Source: Gaeumannomyces sp. JS-464
Lineage: Eukaryota; Ascomycota; Sordariomycetes; Magnaporthales; Magnaporthaceae
Reading direction: 5' to 3'
Assembly (NCBI GenBank): GCA_002197995.1
Contig: NGZR01000001.1
Location: 11,861,501 to 11,925,500 of the forward strand
DNA: 64,000 bases
Below the pieces are notes generated by a model. It ran no database searches. It saw nothing but the letters and a program-made list of their open reading frames with translations, and was not told the DNA's origin. The position numbers were made by a program, and so were the translations under genes. The first letter of the stretch is position 1. Every line of letters begins with the position of its first letter. Below are positions 11,202-22,988 of this stretch, one piece after another.

Positions 11202-14051
11202 TTAAGCAGGTGCCCCAGCCACCGGGGCGTCTGTGGAAGAAGGTATCAAAGACTCGCTCGCCTTGTCTGTAGAGGGTGAATTCGACATGGAAGGTGTCTC
11301 CACACTGGTCGCCGACTTAGGGTCGTCAGGATTTGATGTGGCTGCCTTGAGCGAGATGCCAACTGAAGGACGGCTGGCTGCTGCTTTTCTACTTTTGGTA
11401 TAATCGCTGAGGCTCAGCTTCTTCTTGACAGGGCTTGGACCTGCGGCTGTCCCGCTGGTGGCACTGAAAGAAAAGGGACTTGAAACAGTAGTAGTCGAAA
11501 ACGGTGATTGGGCTATGGAGCCAGTTGCTGAGACAGGGGTCGTAGTAGTCGAGATTGCCGATGCATTTCCGTTGAGAATTGGTGGTGGTGGCATGTGAAC
11601 CTTCAGTTCGGGAGCTTTGGCTCTGGTGCCGGCTGATGAGTCGCTGGATACAGCCTCTGTTACCACAACCGGAGGTATTGAGGGCGAGGCAGGTGCGTCT
11701 GCCATGGGCACATCGGGAGTGATACTTGGTTCTTGCGGCGCTGTTGCCACATGAGTCTTAGCCAGGGTAGGGATGGTAGCTGCGGCTTGGTGTCAGAGGC
11801 GGGCGAGGCAACTGTAGTAGTGTCTGACGGGCCGCTCTGGGAGCTGAGCGAGCCCCGCTTCCTCCGTCTTTCTTCCTCTTCCTGACGCCGTATGTGGCGA
11901 TCCTCCAAGAGCCTCTTGGACAAGGATGTATATCTTTTCTTTGGCCTCACCGCAAGGACAGGAGAGTCGCTGTACCACTGCCCTGGCTCTGGGTCGGTCT
12001 GGACGCTTGCATCCGCATAGCTGGGCTTGGTAGTTGCTGAAGCCTTCCGGGAAGTAGGAAGAGCAAAAGCGTTCCGCGAGACAAATGGCTTCGCAGCTTG
12101 CGCTGTGGTCAGAGACGTCGTATTAACTGGGGACCCGGACTGGCTTCCGCAGGTGCCAGCATCGACATATTGCGACCCATTTGTTTGGCCCGATGGTGTC
12201 TTGGTTTTGTGTTTGGACGGCGCGCCGGCTGACGTCACGCCGTCCGACACGCGCTTCTTCTTGCGCGGCGGCTGATGCTGCTCCATCCTCCGGAAAGAGT
12301 CCTCCACCATTGCAACTTTCCTCTTGTCGCGATCAGTGGGCTCGGTTAGGATCCCGAGGGTATCAAAGGAACCCTGACGAGGGCAGGCGTGGTCAGGGCT
12401 GGTGTCATGTCTCGACTCGGGGGCTTGCTGCGTGCGGAGCCAGAGACTGAAACAGCATCTACTTCAGCCCCATCATCCAAGCGCCCCTCGCTCGCTGCTC
12501 TGCTGTTCGTAGCATGACCAGTACTTGTCGGAGAGACTGTGTGCGTCTTTGGCTTCCGCTGCTTCTTTTTGCCGGCGATTCGAGACTGCGACCTGGCAAG
12601 GTGATTCCGATGAAAGCGAACAAAAGCGCAGTTGTTGCCCAGATCGCACGCGCAGCCACCGTACTCGGACAGCATCAGATGGACCCAGCTGTGAATGTTC
12701 TGGTACTCGACCTCGTCTATCTCGTGCTTGTCGTGAGGACCAGCGTCCTCGTCACCGAGGCCGAGAAGCCGTAGCATGCGAGCCTTCTGCTGCTTGGGGA
12801 ACCGGAAGTCCCAAGCGATGGTGATTTGTTCGTTCGCCTTGATGTGCCGATCGCTAACAAGCCAGAAGTGATACTCGGAGCCCTCGGAGAGAAATGTGTC
12901 AATCACCGCATTCGGCTTGCAGCTACGCCTCACGTAGCGGGCGCGAGAGCCTTCGGATCTGGTGTCGATATAGAGCGGTAGCATTTCGAGGAAGAAAACG
13001 AACGGAAGAGGTGAGGTAAATTCGTCCCATCGATTGTTCTTGTCTGTCGAGTAATCCTTCTGGAAACCGATCAGGCCATTCAACTCAATGAGCGGGACGT
13101 TCTGTTCGACCGCGGCCGGGGTTGTGAGGTAATTCCATTTGACGATCGAGTCGGCGATCTGCAGCTCCTGGGTCTCCAGCCGCACTGGCTGCTTCAAGGT
13201 CTCGATGTCGGGTGGCAGTGGCTGGAACACGTCGCTATACTCCCAACCAGTCTCTTGTCGAAGCTTTTCGGGCTCGCGCAGCCACAGAGACATGGTATTC
13301 GAGATGTTCAGACTGGCAAACGAGTTCATTTGCACAATCTGAACCTTCTTGTCATCAAAGAGCGAAACAAACTCGGGAGTATATGTGTGGATTTCGAAAT
13401 CCTGCGGCAACTCGGGAGGAGTTGTGGCAGGACTCGGGGGATGTCCGTTACTCACCCCTGCGCGACCAGTCCCACATGGCGGGCTGCGCTTAGGGGCTTG
13501 TGAACTGACAGAATGACTCGACTTATGTGATGTTTTTGCTTTCTTGGCGGGGGTGGTGGTGCGTCGTGGGAAGAGCTGTGTTTGGCACCGTCGGCCGTTG
13601 GGGTGTGGCCATTCGTTAATTGGAGATCGGTCGGTTTCGGCTTCTTCTTGTGGCTCTTTGAGGGGGGCCTCTTTGGCTTCTTGTCGGTGACCTGCTCGCG
13701 AACCTCGACGTTGCCAGCGCGCAACCTCTGGCGCTCGAATGCTTGCTGTCGATCCAAGGGACGTGGCTTGCACTCGGCGCACGAGTGCGCAAAGTCAGGA
13801 CGGACGGCATCCTCGAGATTATTTGGGTAGAAGCACTCGATGTGCTGCCAGGTGTCGCACGTCTCGCAGAAGATCGTGTTTCCGTCATCGCCAGAGAAGC
13901 CGCAGATACACTTGATGGTGTAAGGCTCTTCCTCAACCGTCTCAACCTTGTGCAGCGAGGCATCTGGGGCTGAGAGCAGGGTGCTGGAGAGAGGCGCGCT
14001 CTGGCTCGGAAGCACGATCTGTGTCGTTAGCGGCGGCAGCTTTTCTGTCAT
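11202..14051 (-). CDS. SET3: SET3-type PHD-finger/SET-domain protein, three frameshifts
   Basis: Subunit of the Set3 histone-deacetylase complex, which represses or tunes transcription in the nucleus. The order is a PHD finger at about residues 45-95 with C4HC3 ligands (CICGF, CETCDTWQHIEC, SCAECK), a basic Pro/Lys linker, a SET domain (IGFQKDY, LPLYIDTRSEG, YVRRSCKPNAV, ITIAWDF), then a long Ser/Thr/Pro tail with RDKRKVAMVEDSFRRME and KKRYTSLSKRLLEDRH. Three breaks, all explained by one missing base, lie near 13549-13553 (G run), 12365-12367 (A run) and 11779-11782. The SET core lacks the usual C-terminal DY, as expected of Set3 proteins thought to be inactive as methyltransferases. Length is about 950 residues. 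Confidence 0.88.
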
Positions 14052-17000
14052 AGTCTACAACAAAACCTCGCGGATCCAGTACTGGACGGGGGCACCGAAT
14101 GCTGGGTGTGCTGTTTATCTGCACGTTTGGGATGTCATGACGACGCGCGAGCCGTGCCGTGATTGTTGGAACGATGGACTTGTCGGGAGAAGCGCTGCCC
14201 AAACGTATCCTAGTCATCCGATTTGAGTTGAGGTGCTATCGTCAAATGACCAGGTGTCGAGCGGGCATGGAACGTCTGGCCAGGCGAAGTGTCGCAACGG
14301 TCGCGACGGGCCCTCGACAAGGGTGGATGCCGTGCTGTCGGGTGATGGCAATCGCGAAGGCGCGCAGTCGACAATCGAAGTCGTCCAGACGCAAAGAGTG
14401 AGCGACTCGGGCCAGATACTGGTCGGCTCTGAGAAAGTAAGGCTAGTTGTCGTCTCGAAGAGGTGCAGCGTGGCGACGGGCGGCTGAATGAAGATGACGG
14501 AGTCGAGGGGGTCGAGTTCGTCGAGGACACGATGGTCGGGGACAACGTGGTGCGCGTTGAAGACAAAAAAGACGTGTGCGTTTGTCGATGGAATGAACGG
14601 GTCGTGTGAGAACAGACTTTGGCGTAAAGATCAAGGCCGGCGAGGAAAGGAAAATTGGGCCAAGGACAGTCGAGAAAAAAGAGACAGGTGTGATGGAGGA
14701 TTGTCGGGGGCGGATGGAAAAGTGAAGAGCAGGGAGAAAGAGAGGGGGCAGCTACGCGAAAGGCCTGCTCGGTCCCCAGGAGCGGGCGGCCCTTGGCCCA
14801 GTCCAGTCCAGCAGGGGAGGCAAGGCACCCAGTGGAGAGCAGTGTGTGAGAGCGCTGAGCCAAAAGCGCGGACCAATGGGGGCCACGCTTGCGGGTGCAC
14901 CGGGCACGGCACCTCGGTGGCAGACTTTCCCAGCGTTTCTTGCTGCGTCGCCCACATCAAAAACCCGTGCCGCCACTGTAATCGGATAAGGCTCGTTCAT
15001 TCTGGGCGCTTGCACCGTGTCGCTGCGCCCTCCCGCACTGGCTGGGAGATTGGAGGGAGCACAGGGACCTGCCATGTACCCTGTACATCAAGTTGAAACT
15101 TTTCCTTTGATCCATACGTGCCTTTAGGCAACACCGCCGGCACACCTGCGCCCGTAGTCAGCCTGGCAGAAAAAAAAAAAGAGAAGGCGGACAAACCACA
15201 CAAGTCGCTTGATCCGCGCGTGCAGGCTGCACAAAGAAATGACCATGGGGGAGATCGTTCTTGATAATCTGACATTACGTCGTTGCAGCGAGTCTGGGAA
15301 TGAAGCTTGCGATGCCGTCTTCCGGCACTGCAAAAAGCAAAATTGTCTTGTGTGCTCTTCCTTGTCCTCTGTAGTTTGGCGATGTCCTTGTTGCTCAGAA
15401 AGACAAGAAGAGGGTGATGGGAAAGAATGAGAGATGCGAAGCTCACGGAGATCTGGACAGCGCAGGTTAGCGAGGGCAAAGCGGGAAAAATAACGTGAAC
15501 TAAAAGGGAGCAGGAAAAAAGAAAATAAGATAGAAAAAAGAAAAAGAAAGAAAATAAGGAAAAAAAAAAAAAAAAGAAAAAAAAAAAAAAAAGAGATGGG
15601 TCGAGGCGTTGGAGCGGGCATGGCAGGCAAGCTCAGAAAGATAGGTTTCCACGGCGAGGTCTTAAAGAGAGTGAAAGGCGGGGTGATGACGGTGGCGGTC
15701 GGCAGGCTGCGCGAGAATTTACTGCTACCGCCGCCGCCTTGTCTCGTTTTTCGCCTCCGCTGTGGCACTGGTTGGTTCTGGGGGTGTCTTCAGGGTGCCA
15801 GCGCTGCAGCATCCCATCAGCGTGCCCCGTCACCCTGAGGCAGGTCAGACATCCACGCCCAGCGCCTGATCTTCTGCCAGCGGGTGGAATCAACCCTCCG
15901 CGGGGGTTGGTGGACAGTGGCTGGTGTTAAGTTTAGGCAGAAGGTCAGGTACCGCTTCAGCACACCGAAAGGTCAATATCCAGAGCTGACTTGTGCATGC
16001 GCCAGTGGAAGACGCGACTGGCAGGGGGGAGTGAGATATGGAGATGGAGGGAGCTTGGTTTTAGCATCGAAGGTGGAAAAAGATGGTACCGTCGGAAACT
16101 TGTCACCGTATCGGCTGGAGATGTCTCCTTCCAAGAGGCCTGCGTGCCGACGTGTGTTCGCTGCCATGGGGCTCACCGCCTCAAAGTCGCTGTTGACGGA
16201 CCAGGTGCGTGGCACAGTGGTTGCGACAAGTGCGCAGGGAGCCAAATGGACCATCTGTTCACCTGTGAGATTATAACACTGTGCTCTGCACTCTCGAGTT
16301 GGAGCAGGGATGGCGTCCTGCATCTGTGCATACCTCCTCAGTGCTCCTCACCTCCTGCAAACGGTGTGTTCCCTTCCAGCCGAGTGTGAAATGGTTACAT
16401 TGGCGCGATTGGTTATCTCCAAATGTAAACATCATTACCACTCATCCACCACACCACACCACCCACCATTTATACAGTGCGTCATAGGTCGGGTGAAATG
16501 AAGGACACCTTGCGTGTGTAAAAACGCGAGTGTTTATTGCAAGCCGAGCACCACTCGTTGAAGGCGGCCCGGCCTGGGTTGGGTGGCTTTGCCATCTGGC
16601 AGGAACGTCGAGTCGCAGCACGTCTTGAAAGTTTCTTTCAGATCCCTCGCGATCAAAGACGCGACTCGAAACTGCGCTGCCGCCGAATCCCTGAGACGAG
16701 ACGTTGATGGTGTCTGGCTGGGGTGGCCCCAACACCAGTGCGCGCACAAATGAAGGTTTGCACCATCGGCTCGCCTACCGACATGGGTAAACCGGAGTCG
16801 CGGCCTGAGATCCACATGTTATTGGACCAATGCCCTCGTGCCCGCATAATGTGTGGGTTGTGCATGTGGCGATGCCTGCGAGTCGATTAAGATGGGGATT
16901 CAAGTCCACAGCTTTTCCCGCTAGCGAGGCGCCATCCCATCATAGCAGCGCCCAGAATGTTATCGCTGCCTGGAGTCGGGATCGGACACCCGCGTCCCTG

Positions 17001-17826
17001 GGCCGTCTCTGGCTCTGCGAGGGGCCGTGCCCCTGGTTAGAATGTTGTTGGGCAAGCGCGCCCGCGAAGTACCGGTACTGGAACAGTCAACCGAAGCCAG
17101 TGTGTTTGCACCGGAATTCTATGTAGGCGTGCGACACCCATCGTGCAGGTGAGTTGTAGAAGCTAGATGAGGTCTTGCTCAACCTCAAAAATGTCCACTG
17201 GAGCCTGAGTCAGCGGCCGAGGGGGCTGACGACGGCGCGCCCTCTCCGAATGGGGAAGCCAACGGGAACTTGAGTGAGGGTGGTTGTCGATGGCCAGAGG
17301 CGCATGGATGCCCCAGCCACAGCCACTGGCAGCAGTTGCAGCGGGGATGGAGGATGGGGAGGTGTCTAAGGTCAAGGACCGCCCATCATTGATGAAATTA
17401 GAATACCAAAGAGCGCGACAAATGCCAGAGGCTTGTGTGGGAGAGGTCAGCAGCGCCACCCCGCCTCATTGCCAAACGTGGATGGAAATACAGGATCAAA
17501 TGCAAGGCGAGTGGTGGGCCGCCGATGTAGTGACCCACAGTTCCGTTGAACCCATGACGTCCCCTCGCCCAAATCCTCCACTCGCCTGCCTTAGCCCCCC
17601 AGCTTCACGACCGCACGGGTAGCCCCAGCACCGTGCTCTCAGGTGCTGGAAACCGGTACAAGAGGACATTGCTACTCAATTCGCCGACCGACCAACAACA
17701 AGCCACCAACGTCGAACGTCCGCCATCCATCCCCAGCGGCATCACCAGCGCAACTTGTCGGGATCGAACAGAGAATCAGAGAATCAGATAATCACAACAA
17801 CACATCCGACCAAGCAAGCCACTGCG
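14052..17826. other. 3.8 kb gene-poor divergent region, SET3 / NPC2
   Basis: No frame here has conserved motifs, splice-consistent exons or codon patterns like the neighbours. The part next to SET3 probably holds its leader and promoter. A long purine tract lies at 15511-15600. A non-coding RNA or rapidly evolving small gene cannot be excluded. It is the longest gap in the window. Confidence 0.4.
15511..15600. repeat. Purine (A/G) low-complexity tract
   Basis: About 90 nt almost wholly A and G on the + strand, with two A runs of about 15 and 16 near its right end. It lies about 1.5 kb upstream of the SET3 start. Confidence 0.85.
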
Positions 17827-18579
17827 ATGAAGTTCTCGACTGCCCTCATTGCCCTCCTGTCGGTCGGCCTCTCGTCGGCCTCCAGCCTCCGCCTGGTCAG
17901 CCGAGACGATCACGATATCCCCGGCGAGTCGCCGCTGAGGTTGTGCGATGGTGACCACGGCGATGACCTTCTTCAGATCACCAAGGTCGATCTGAGCCCG
18001 AACCCGCCCAAAGCGTATGTAATCCATCACAGCGAAGGTTCTTGACCGCCGCACCTTCGCTTGGCTCCCTTGTGGGCGAAGGTCCGATCATACACGACCA
18101 TGCCATGTCATCGCACGTTTACTCATACCACAGCCATCACACAGCGGACAGACCCTTGTCATCGAGGCGACTGGAGTTTTGGCCACCAAGATCGAGGAGG
18201 GCGCCTACGTCAACCTTTCTGTCAAGTACGGCCTGATCCGCCTGATCAACACCAAGGCCGACCTTTGCGAGCAGATCAAGAACGTTGATCTCAAGTGCCC
18301 CATCGAGGCTGGAATGCTCTCCATCACCAAGTCCGTCGATCTGCCGAACGAGATCCCGCCGGTAAGTCTCTACATCGACCATATTGAACCGTCGCTATCC
18401 CTGACCCTATCCTTATTTTCTATGATCGTCCCGCACTAACAGCTGTCCCCCAACCTCGCCAGGGAACCTACAATGTCTTCGCCGACGTTTACACTTATGA
18501 CGACAGGAAGATCACCTGCCTGACCGCCACCGTCAAGTTCTCGAGGGAGAGCATCGCTACCCCCTGGGGCGATTTGTAA
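17827..18579 (+). CDS. NPC2/ML-domain phosphatidylglycerol/phosphatidylinositol transfer protein
   Basis: Small secreted or vacuolar-lumen lipid carrier of the MD-2-related lipid-recognition family, which moves sterols or phospholipids between membranes. Three exons (17827-18014, 18145-18361, 18463-18579) give 173 residues. A signal peptide (MKFSTALIALLSVGLSSASS) is followed by a short propeptide-like stretch. The ML domain starts at LRLCDGDHGDDLLQI, with LVIEATG, EGAYVNLSVKYG, ADLCEQ, LKCPIEAG and the closing DDRKITCLTATVKF. Cysteines fit the usual disulfide set. Donors are GTATGT and GTAAGT, and the last intron has a CACTAAC branch point. The frame is intact. Confidence 0.93.
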
Positions 18580-18977
18580 AGACAGTTCTGTACCGATAGC
18601 ACTTGGCGCGAAGCATTCATTGGTCTTAGAGCGGCTGCAGAGAGCTCTCGCACCAATGCTGCGTAGCTTGCGACATTTATGTTGTTGAACCTCAGGGATA
18701 CTGTTCTTTTGATTGTTTTCCCCTTTTTATTTCGCTGTCCTCAACGACTCTATTCTTCGCCCCAGACAACCCCGTGGAAACTTGCGCTCAGCTGCATACC
18801 GGCGTATGGTCACAGATATGGTTATGCTCAGCATATAGCATTTGCCCAATTCGATCAATATACCCTCAGCCTAGATGTTCTAGGTTGCAATGTGATCACA
18901 CATAGGATTAGAGGCAAGCACTCCAGATGCTCACGTGTAAAATGACACCTATTCCCAGCAGAAACCTCCCGAGATCC
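18580..18977. other. Convergent intergenic region NPC2 / V-ATPase F
   Basis: About 400 nt, presumably both 3' untranslated regions. Nothing else is visible. Confidence 0.4.
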
Positions 18978-19604
18978 TTATTCGCCAAAGAGGCGACGCA
19001 CCCTCCTCAGGACGCTGTCCTTTTCCGGGTCGTAAGGATGGTCTTTGCTCGGGATTTCCAACACGGCGGGGAAGGCGGCTGTGTACGTGTCGACTGTGTG
19101 TCGTATCCTGTCCGCAATCTTCACAGGCAGGGTCGTCAGTTACTGCATTTCTTGTGTTGTATCTTGCTCATCGAAACGCAGCAGACTAGTGGCATAATGG
19201 GGCCAAACTTACATGCTGGTTTATCAGCACGATTCCGATATCCTTGCGATCCGTCGTGAAGCGCTGGAATGCCGCTTCTATCGCCGCATTCTCTGTTTTG
19301 CTGTCCACCACCAAGAAGTTCTTCTGGGAATCGGGCGCGGGAGTTACATGCTGTAAGCGTGGTGCAAGCACCAAGTTAGTATATGCGCGCAGGTCCACCG
19401 GGTGATTTCGGAAATGCGAGGGACGGAAGGAGACGGACACCAATGCCGGCAAGGAGGAGGCCAGTAACAGAATCCTGCAATCATGTCAGTCTTGGTTCAA
19501 AAAATGATAGAATAAGAGAATGACTTTGTATCAAGTGCCGGGCATACCTCATCACCGATGACAGCAAGAAACTCCCTGTTCTTGGAGTCGGCCTGGGCGG
19601 ACAT
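18978..19604 (-). CDS. VMA7: V-type ATPase subunit F
   Basis: Central-stalk subunit of the V1 sector of the vacuolar proton pump. Four exons fit exactly: 19548-19604, 19439-19474, 19213-19350 and 18978-19118, giving 123 residues, the family length. The protein starts [19 protein letters not shown]. The 36-nt second exon encodes [12 protein letters not shown], followed by [29 protein letters not shown] and [10 protein letters not shown]. Donors are GTATGC, GTCCGT (weak but phase-forced) and GTAAGT. I chose the ATG at 19604 because the longer upstream frame has no family similarity. The frame is intact. It is divergent from NUR1. Confidence 0.95.
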
Positions 19605-20355
19605 CTTGCCGGGCTCGGGATCGCAGCGGGCTCGGAGTGAAGGCGGGGAGGGCTCGGGGAGGCGCGTTTGCGAACGGACCCGGCTTGCGACCCGAGGAGC
19701 GAAAGGAGGTAGCCGTTGCAGACAATCTGCCCAGAAATGGAGCCGGGCGCTCTGTTGCGATAGGACGGCAGGCGCAGGCGGTGTCTTGCGGATGGCGTCT
19801 TGTCTGGTTGCGGACGAATGAGGTCTACCAGGGAGCTTTGCGGAAGACGGAGAGCTTGGATCCCGCGGCTGTTGAGCTGACCGCTGGCTAGTAATTGACG
19901 TCTCCCTCCCCAATCGAGGCTTGTAGGTGGAGAACGAGCGGGACACAACAGGGACCAACAGGACGGTGCGGGTGAAGTACCTAGGTCAAAGCAACTGGGC
20001 AGGAGGTACCTGCGGTGTGCACACGCCGTGCAGTATTGACGCACGGTGTAGCCCGGCACTGGGTTCAGACTCCATGCATTGTCCCCCCCCCACCCGTGCA
20101 CGCATCTGGTATGTGTGGGGACGGACATGGATTTGGGCTTAGTGCCTGTCCCGTGTCAAATTATTTTGATGCTGGCGCTAGGCAACCCGACGCAAACCAA
20201 ACAAGTCTTCTGGAAGGTGCGCAGTTCAATCCCGCTCTTTCGCGCGCCTCGTCCGACCGAGCTTCTCCGTGTCGTCCCTCCATCACGGTCGCCGTCACTC
20301 CCGCCGCGGACTCAGCCGACCTGAAGCACGGAAAGACCCGACCTAGTCCGCGACG
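19605..20355. promoter_or_regulatory. Divergent promoter region VMA7 / NUR1
   Basis: About 750 nt separate the two start codons, so both promoters are here. A CCTAGGT element lies at about 19980 and a C8 run near 20085. No factor site can be named with confidence. Confidence 0.4.
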
Positions 20356-21947
20356 ATGCCGCCACGGCAACGCCTTGTCCGCAAGCGTCCGCTGCTTGAG
20401 CGCATTCGCGGGCTCTGAACCCTTCTGACTTCCTTCTTTGGGCGTCGGAGGAGATCAAGACGAGGGATCTTGACGCGAAGCCTGTTGGCACCAGGCTGGC
20501 GGTGACTTTCAACTTCGTCTTCCTGCTCGCGCGCGCTAATTCCGGAGCGACCACAACTGGCGATGATGTCTTCTCCGAGGCACGGTTTCAGCTGGTCACC
20601 CTCTTCGTAAGTTCTTCCTCGGCCTACCTAACGTCACCATGTACCTAGGCCAATGCGTCCAAATCACTGACATGTTGCTTTCTCTACCTAAACAGGCCAA
20701 ACAGCTTGTCTGGCTGCTCACTATTGCCTCCATCGCCAATGCTGTAGCCTTGCTCTACCAAAAGCGGCACTACCGACTGTTCGAGGCCAACGTTGAACAG
20801 GGCCCCGGCACACCTCGGCACAGCGAGTGCGCGTTCAGTCCTCGCCCATGTCGTCGTCTCCGCTGAGGCTTCTGGCTAATGTGCTGGGCTCCGATACGGC
20901 CGAGTCTCGCGCGCACCCGGACAGGACACGGGACGTGTGGGAGATCGCCGTCTGGGACCCGGTCCCCGCTTGCCTGCAGGGTGTTGTCTATTTCAGCCCT
21001 GTGCACGTGCTGATGTACGTCTTCGAGCTGCCGCTGGACCCTCTGGATAGGCGGCCAAGCGTCACGTTGTTCAAGTGCCTAGTTTTGCAGGTCTGCTTGT
21101 CCTGGATGCTCCGGACACTGCAATCAACGAACGACCAGCGCCAGAAAGACTCTGCCATCATCCAAAAGGAAGTTTTCCGCGAGTACGACACCAAGTTCGT
21201 TCATCCCCGCCTTCACCCTCTTGTCAGGATGTAGGCATACAGGCATCGGTAGACGACGACGAGCACGAGGAGGACGTCGTCGAGTTCGGCACCCCTACTA
21301 TATTCTTCGTCGCGGATTCCAGACACACCCAAACCAAAACTACTTGAAGCACATCGACCCAGCAGCACCGGCCGGTCCGTTCAGACCACCAACCTTATGA
21401 CTCCGCGACTGTTCACCCCCGCCGACGAGGAACCGCCAGGCAGATGCGTTCGCAGTTAGTCAGCAGTCTACTCAGCCAAGACCGCGGAAAAGCATGCCGG
21501 CTGTGGTTCCACAGCCCCATGGTGTCTGCATCAACGTCAACCTCGGCCCAACCTCAACCAGTGTCGAATGCCCCCAGCCCTGCACCCGCAGCAGGATCCA
21601 GCAGCACGGTTACCAATTTTGGCGGGAGCCTGGGCGTCTACACCCACGCCAACTCGCCACTCAAAAAGGCGACAAGCCTCGGGGACATCAATGGTGCAGG
21701 AGGGTTCGGCTCGCCCCGCAACTCGCGCGAGATGGCCAGCCTCGAGCAGCAACAGGCCTTGGAACGCCAGCGTACCGGCAGGGCAGCAAGCCCACTGAAG
21801 CAACAGGTCTCGAGACCCGATGACGTGGCGGAGGACTACGCTACGATAACTCCCAATCCTTTTGCGTCAGGTATTTCGGCCTCAAATCCATTCGTCAAGA
21901 ACCGGCCGAACCGCCATACCATGGAAAGGTACCCATCTAGATGGTAG
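20356..21947 (+). CDS. NUR1: NUR1-like nuclear rim (Mug154-family) protein, many frameshifts
   Basis: Inner-nuclear-membrane protein family that tethers rDNA and silent chromatin to the nuclear periphery. Pieces in successive frames read MPPRQRLVRKRPLLERI, then NPSDFLLWASEEIKTRDLD and TFNFVFLLARANSG. After an intron (20607-20695, GTAAGT, ACAG) come KQLVWLLTIASIANAV, KRHYRLFEANVEQGPGTP, SRAHPDRTRDVWEIAVWDP, a hydrophobic stretch, EVFREYDTKFVHPRLHP and GFQTHPNPNYLKHIDP, ending in a Ser/Pro-rich tail with TPNPFASG. The frame moves at about 20415, 20830, 21230, 21297, 21390 and at least twice in 21430-21530. The steps I could phase are one missing base each. The core assignment is firm, but the exact 3' half is not. 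Damage is denser here than in most neighbours, so a pseudogene remains possible. Confidence 0.72.
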
Positions 21948-22988
21948 CGTTTCCTAATAGGGATTATATCATGATGGCCGGAAGGATCATCTGGACGGAC
22001 TGCTTCTTCTTCTTCATATTCTCCTTTTTGTCAATTCACGTCCCCAATGGTCTCATTCCCCTAAGACCATTTCTCCGTCTCCTCTTTCGACCACGTTCAC
22101 TGCATGTTAGGGCGTTATGAGGTGATTTTACTATATTGCTTTACTTCCTGCCTGCCACCAAGTTCCCGATGTCGATACCTATTTACCATGAGTCGTCGGG
22201 CACGCTGTACAAACGGAGATATAATTACCATAACAATAGGAAACCGTTTGGTTACATTTGGAACCTCCATCTCGCTCATGTCACCTCGCTGTGAGGCTAC
22301 CCCATAGGTACCTGGGTACGGTAGTCACGTATAAGAATGACGGGCTGTCCTTCGCTCCGTGGTACCTGCGATCCCGGACGTTCTGACGGGTTAGTGTAGA
22401 CTAGCATATGGAAACATCTCCCCGATTATCTAGGAACTTTACTTTTGTGGGTAGGCGGTAGTTACGACGGAGCATGCATGCATCTATGTGTGCTATCACA
22501 ACCGGTCAGGCTCCGAGATGGGAAGCAGCAGATTTCCCGCAAGGCTCCTTCCATATCCGCCGAAACGCCCCAGCTCGTAACCCATATGGATCCATGGGAC
22601 GCACCTGGCATTAGACGTCGCGGCTGACGCAATTGGCTTCAGTCGGGCTCCCAAATAAGCACCGGGCTGGCATTCTTATGAGCGCCGACGGTCTTCTTTC
22701 GCTGCCACCTATCTTCGTTCCAAGCCCACAGACGTCGAGAAGCCATCTCCTTCTTTGCGGCCAAGGAGGACTGCGCTCATTGTTCCGAGGCTCGGCATCT
22801 GTATGGGACCAACCTATTTAACAGCGGCGACCCTGTGTTTCGTCATCTTTAACTGCAGATCCAATGTATGGGCCCGTCTTTCTTCCTCGCACCATAGCGA
22901 GACCTCGGTTCACAGCCCTGATTAATCTCAATTTGCCTTCTGTCGAGTTTTGTCGACCTACCCATGACAGTCAGCAGGCATCAACACG
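21948..22988. other. Intergenic, NUR1 to low-complexity protein
   Basis: About 1 kb. Contains GGTACCTGGGTACGGTA near 22308, a copy of the TACCTAGG-like motif recurring in the window. No coding signal. Confidence 0.4.

Noticed and set aside
14210..14863. 217-codon frame on the minus strand upstream of SET3
   Set aside because: Pro/Ser-rich translation of a leader-like C/T-rich stretch; no motif and no splice-consistent partner.
16870..17000. tRNA-like T-arm sequences (GGATTCAAGTCC; CGGGTGTCCGATCCCG on the minus strand)
   Set aside because: No matching acceptor stem, D-arm or anticodon arm could be paired around either one.
20190..20260. Possible tRNA at GCAGTTCAATCCCGC
   Set aside because: Resembles a B box but no cloverleaf forms with the upstream 70 nt.
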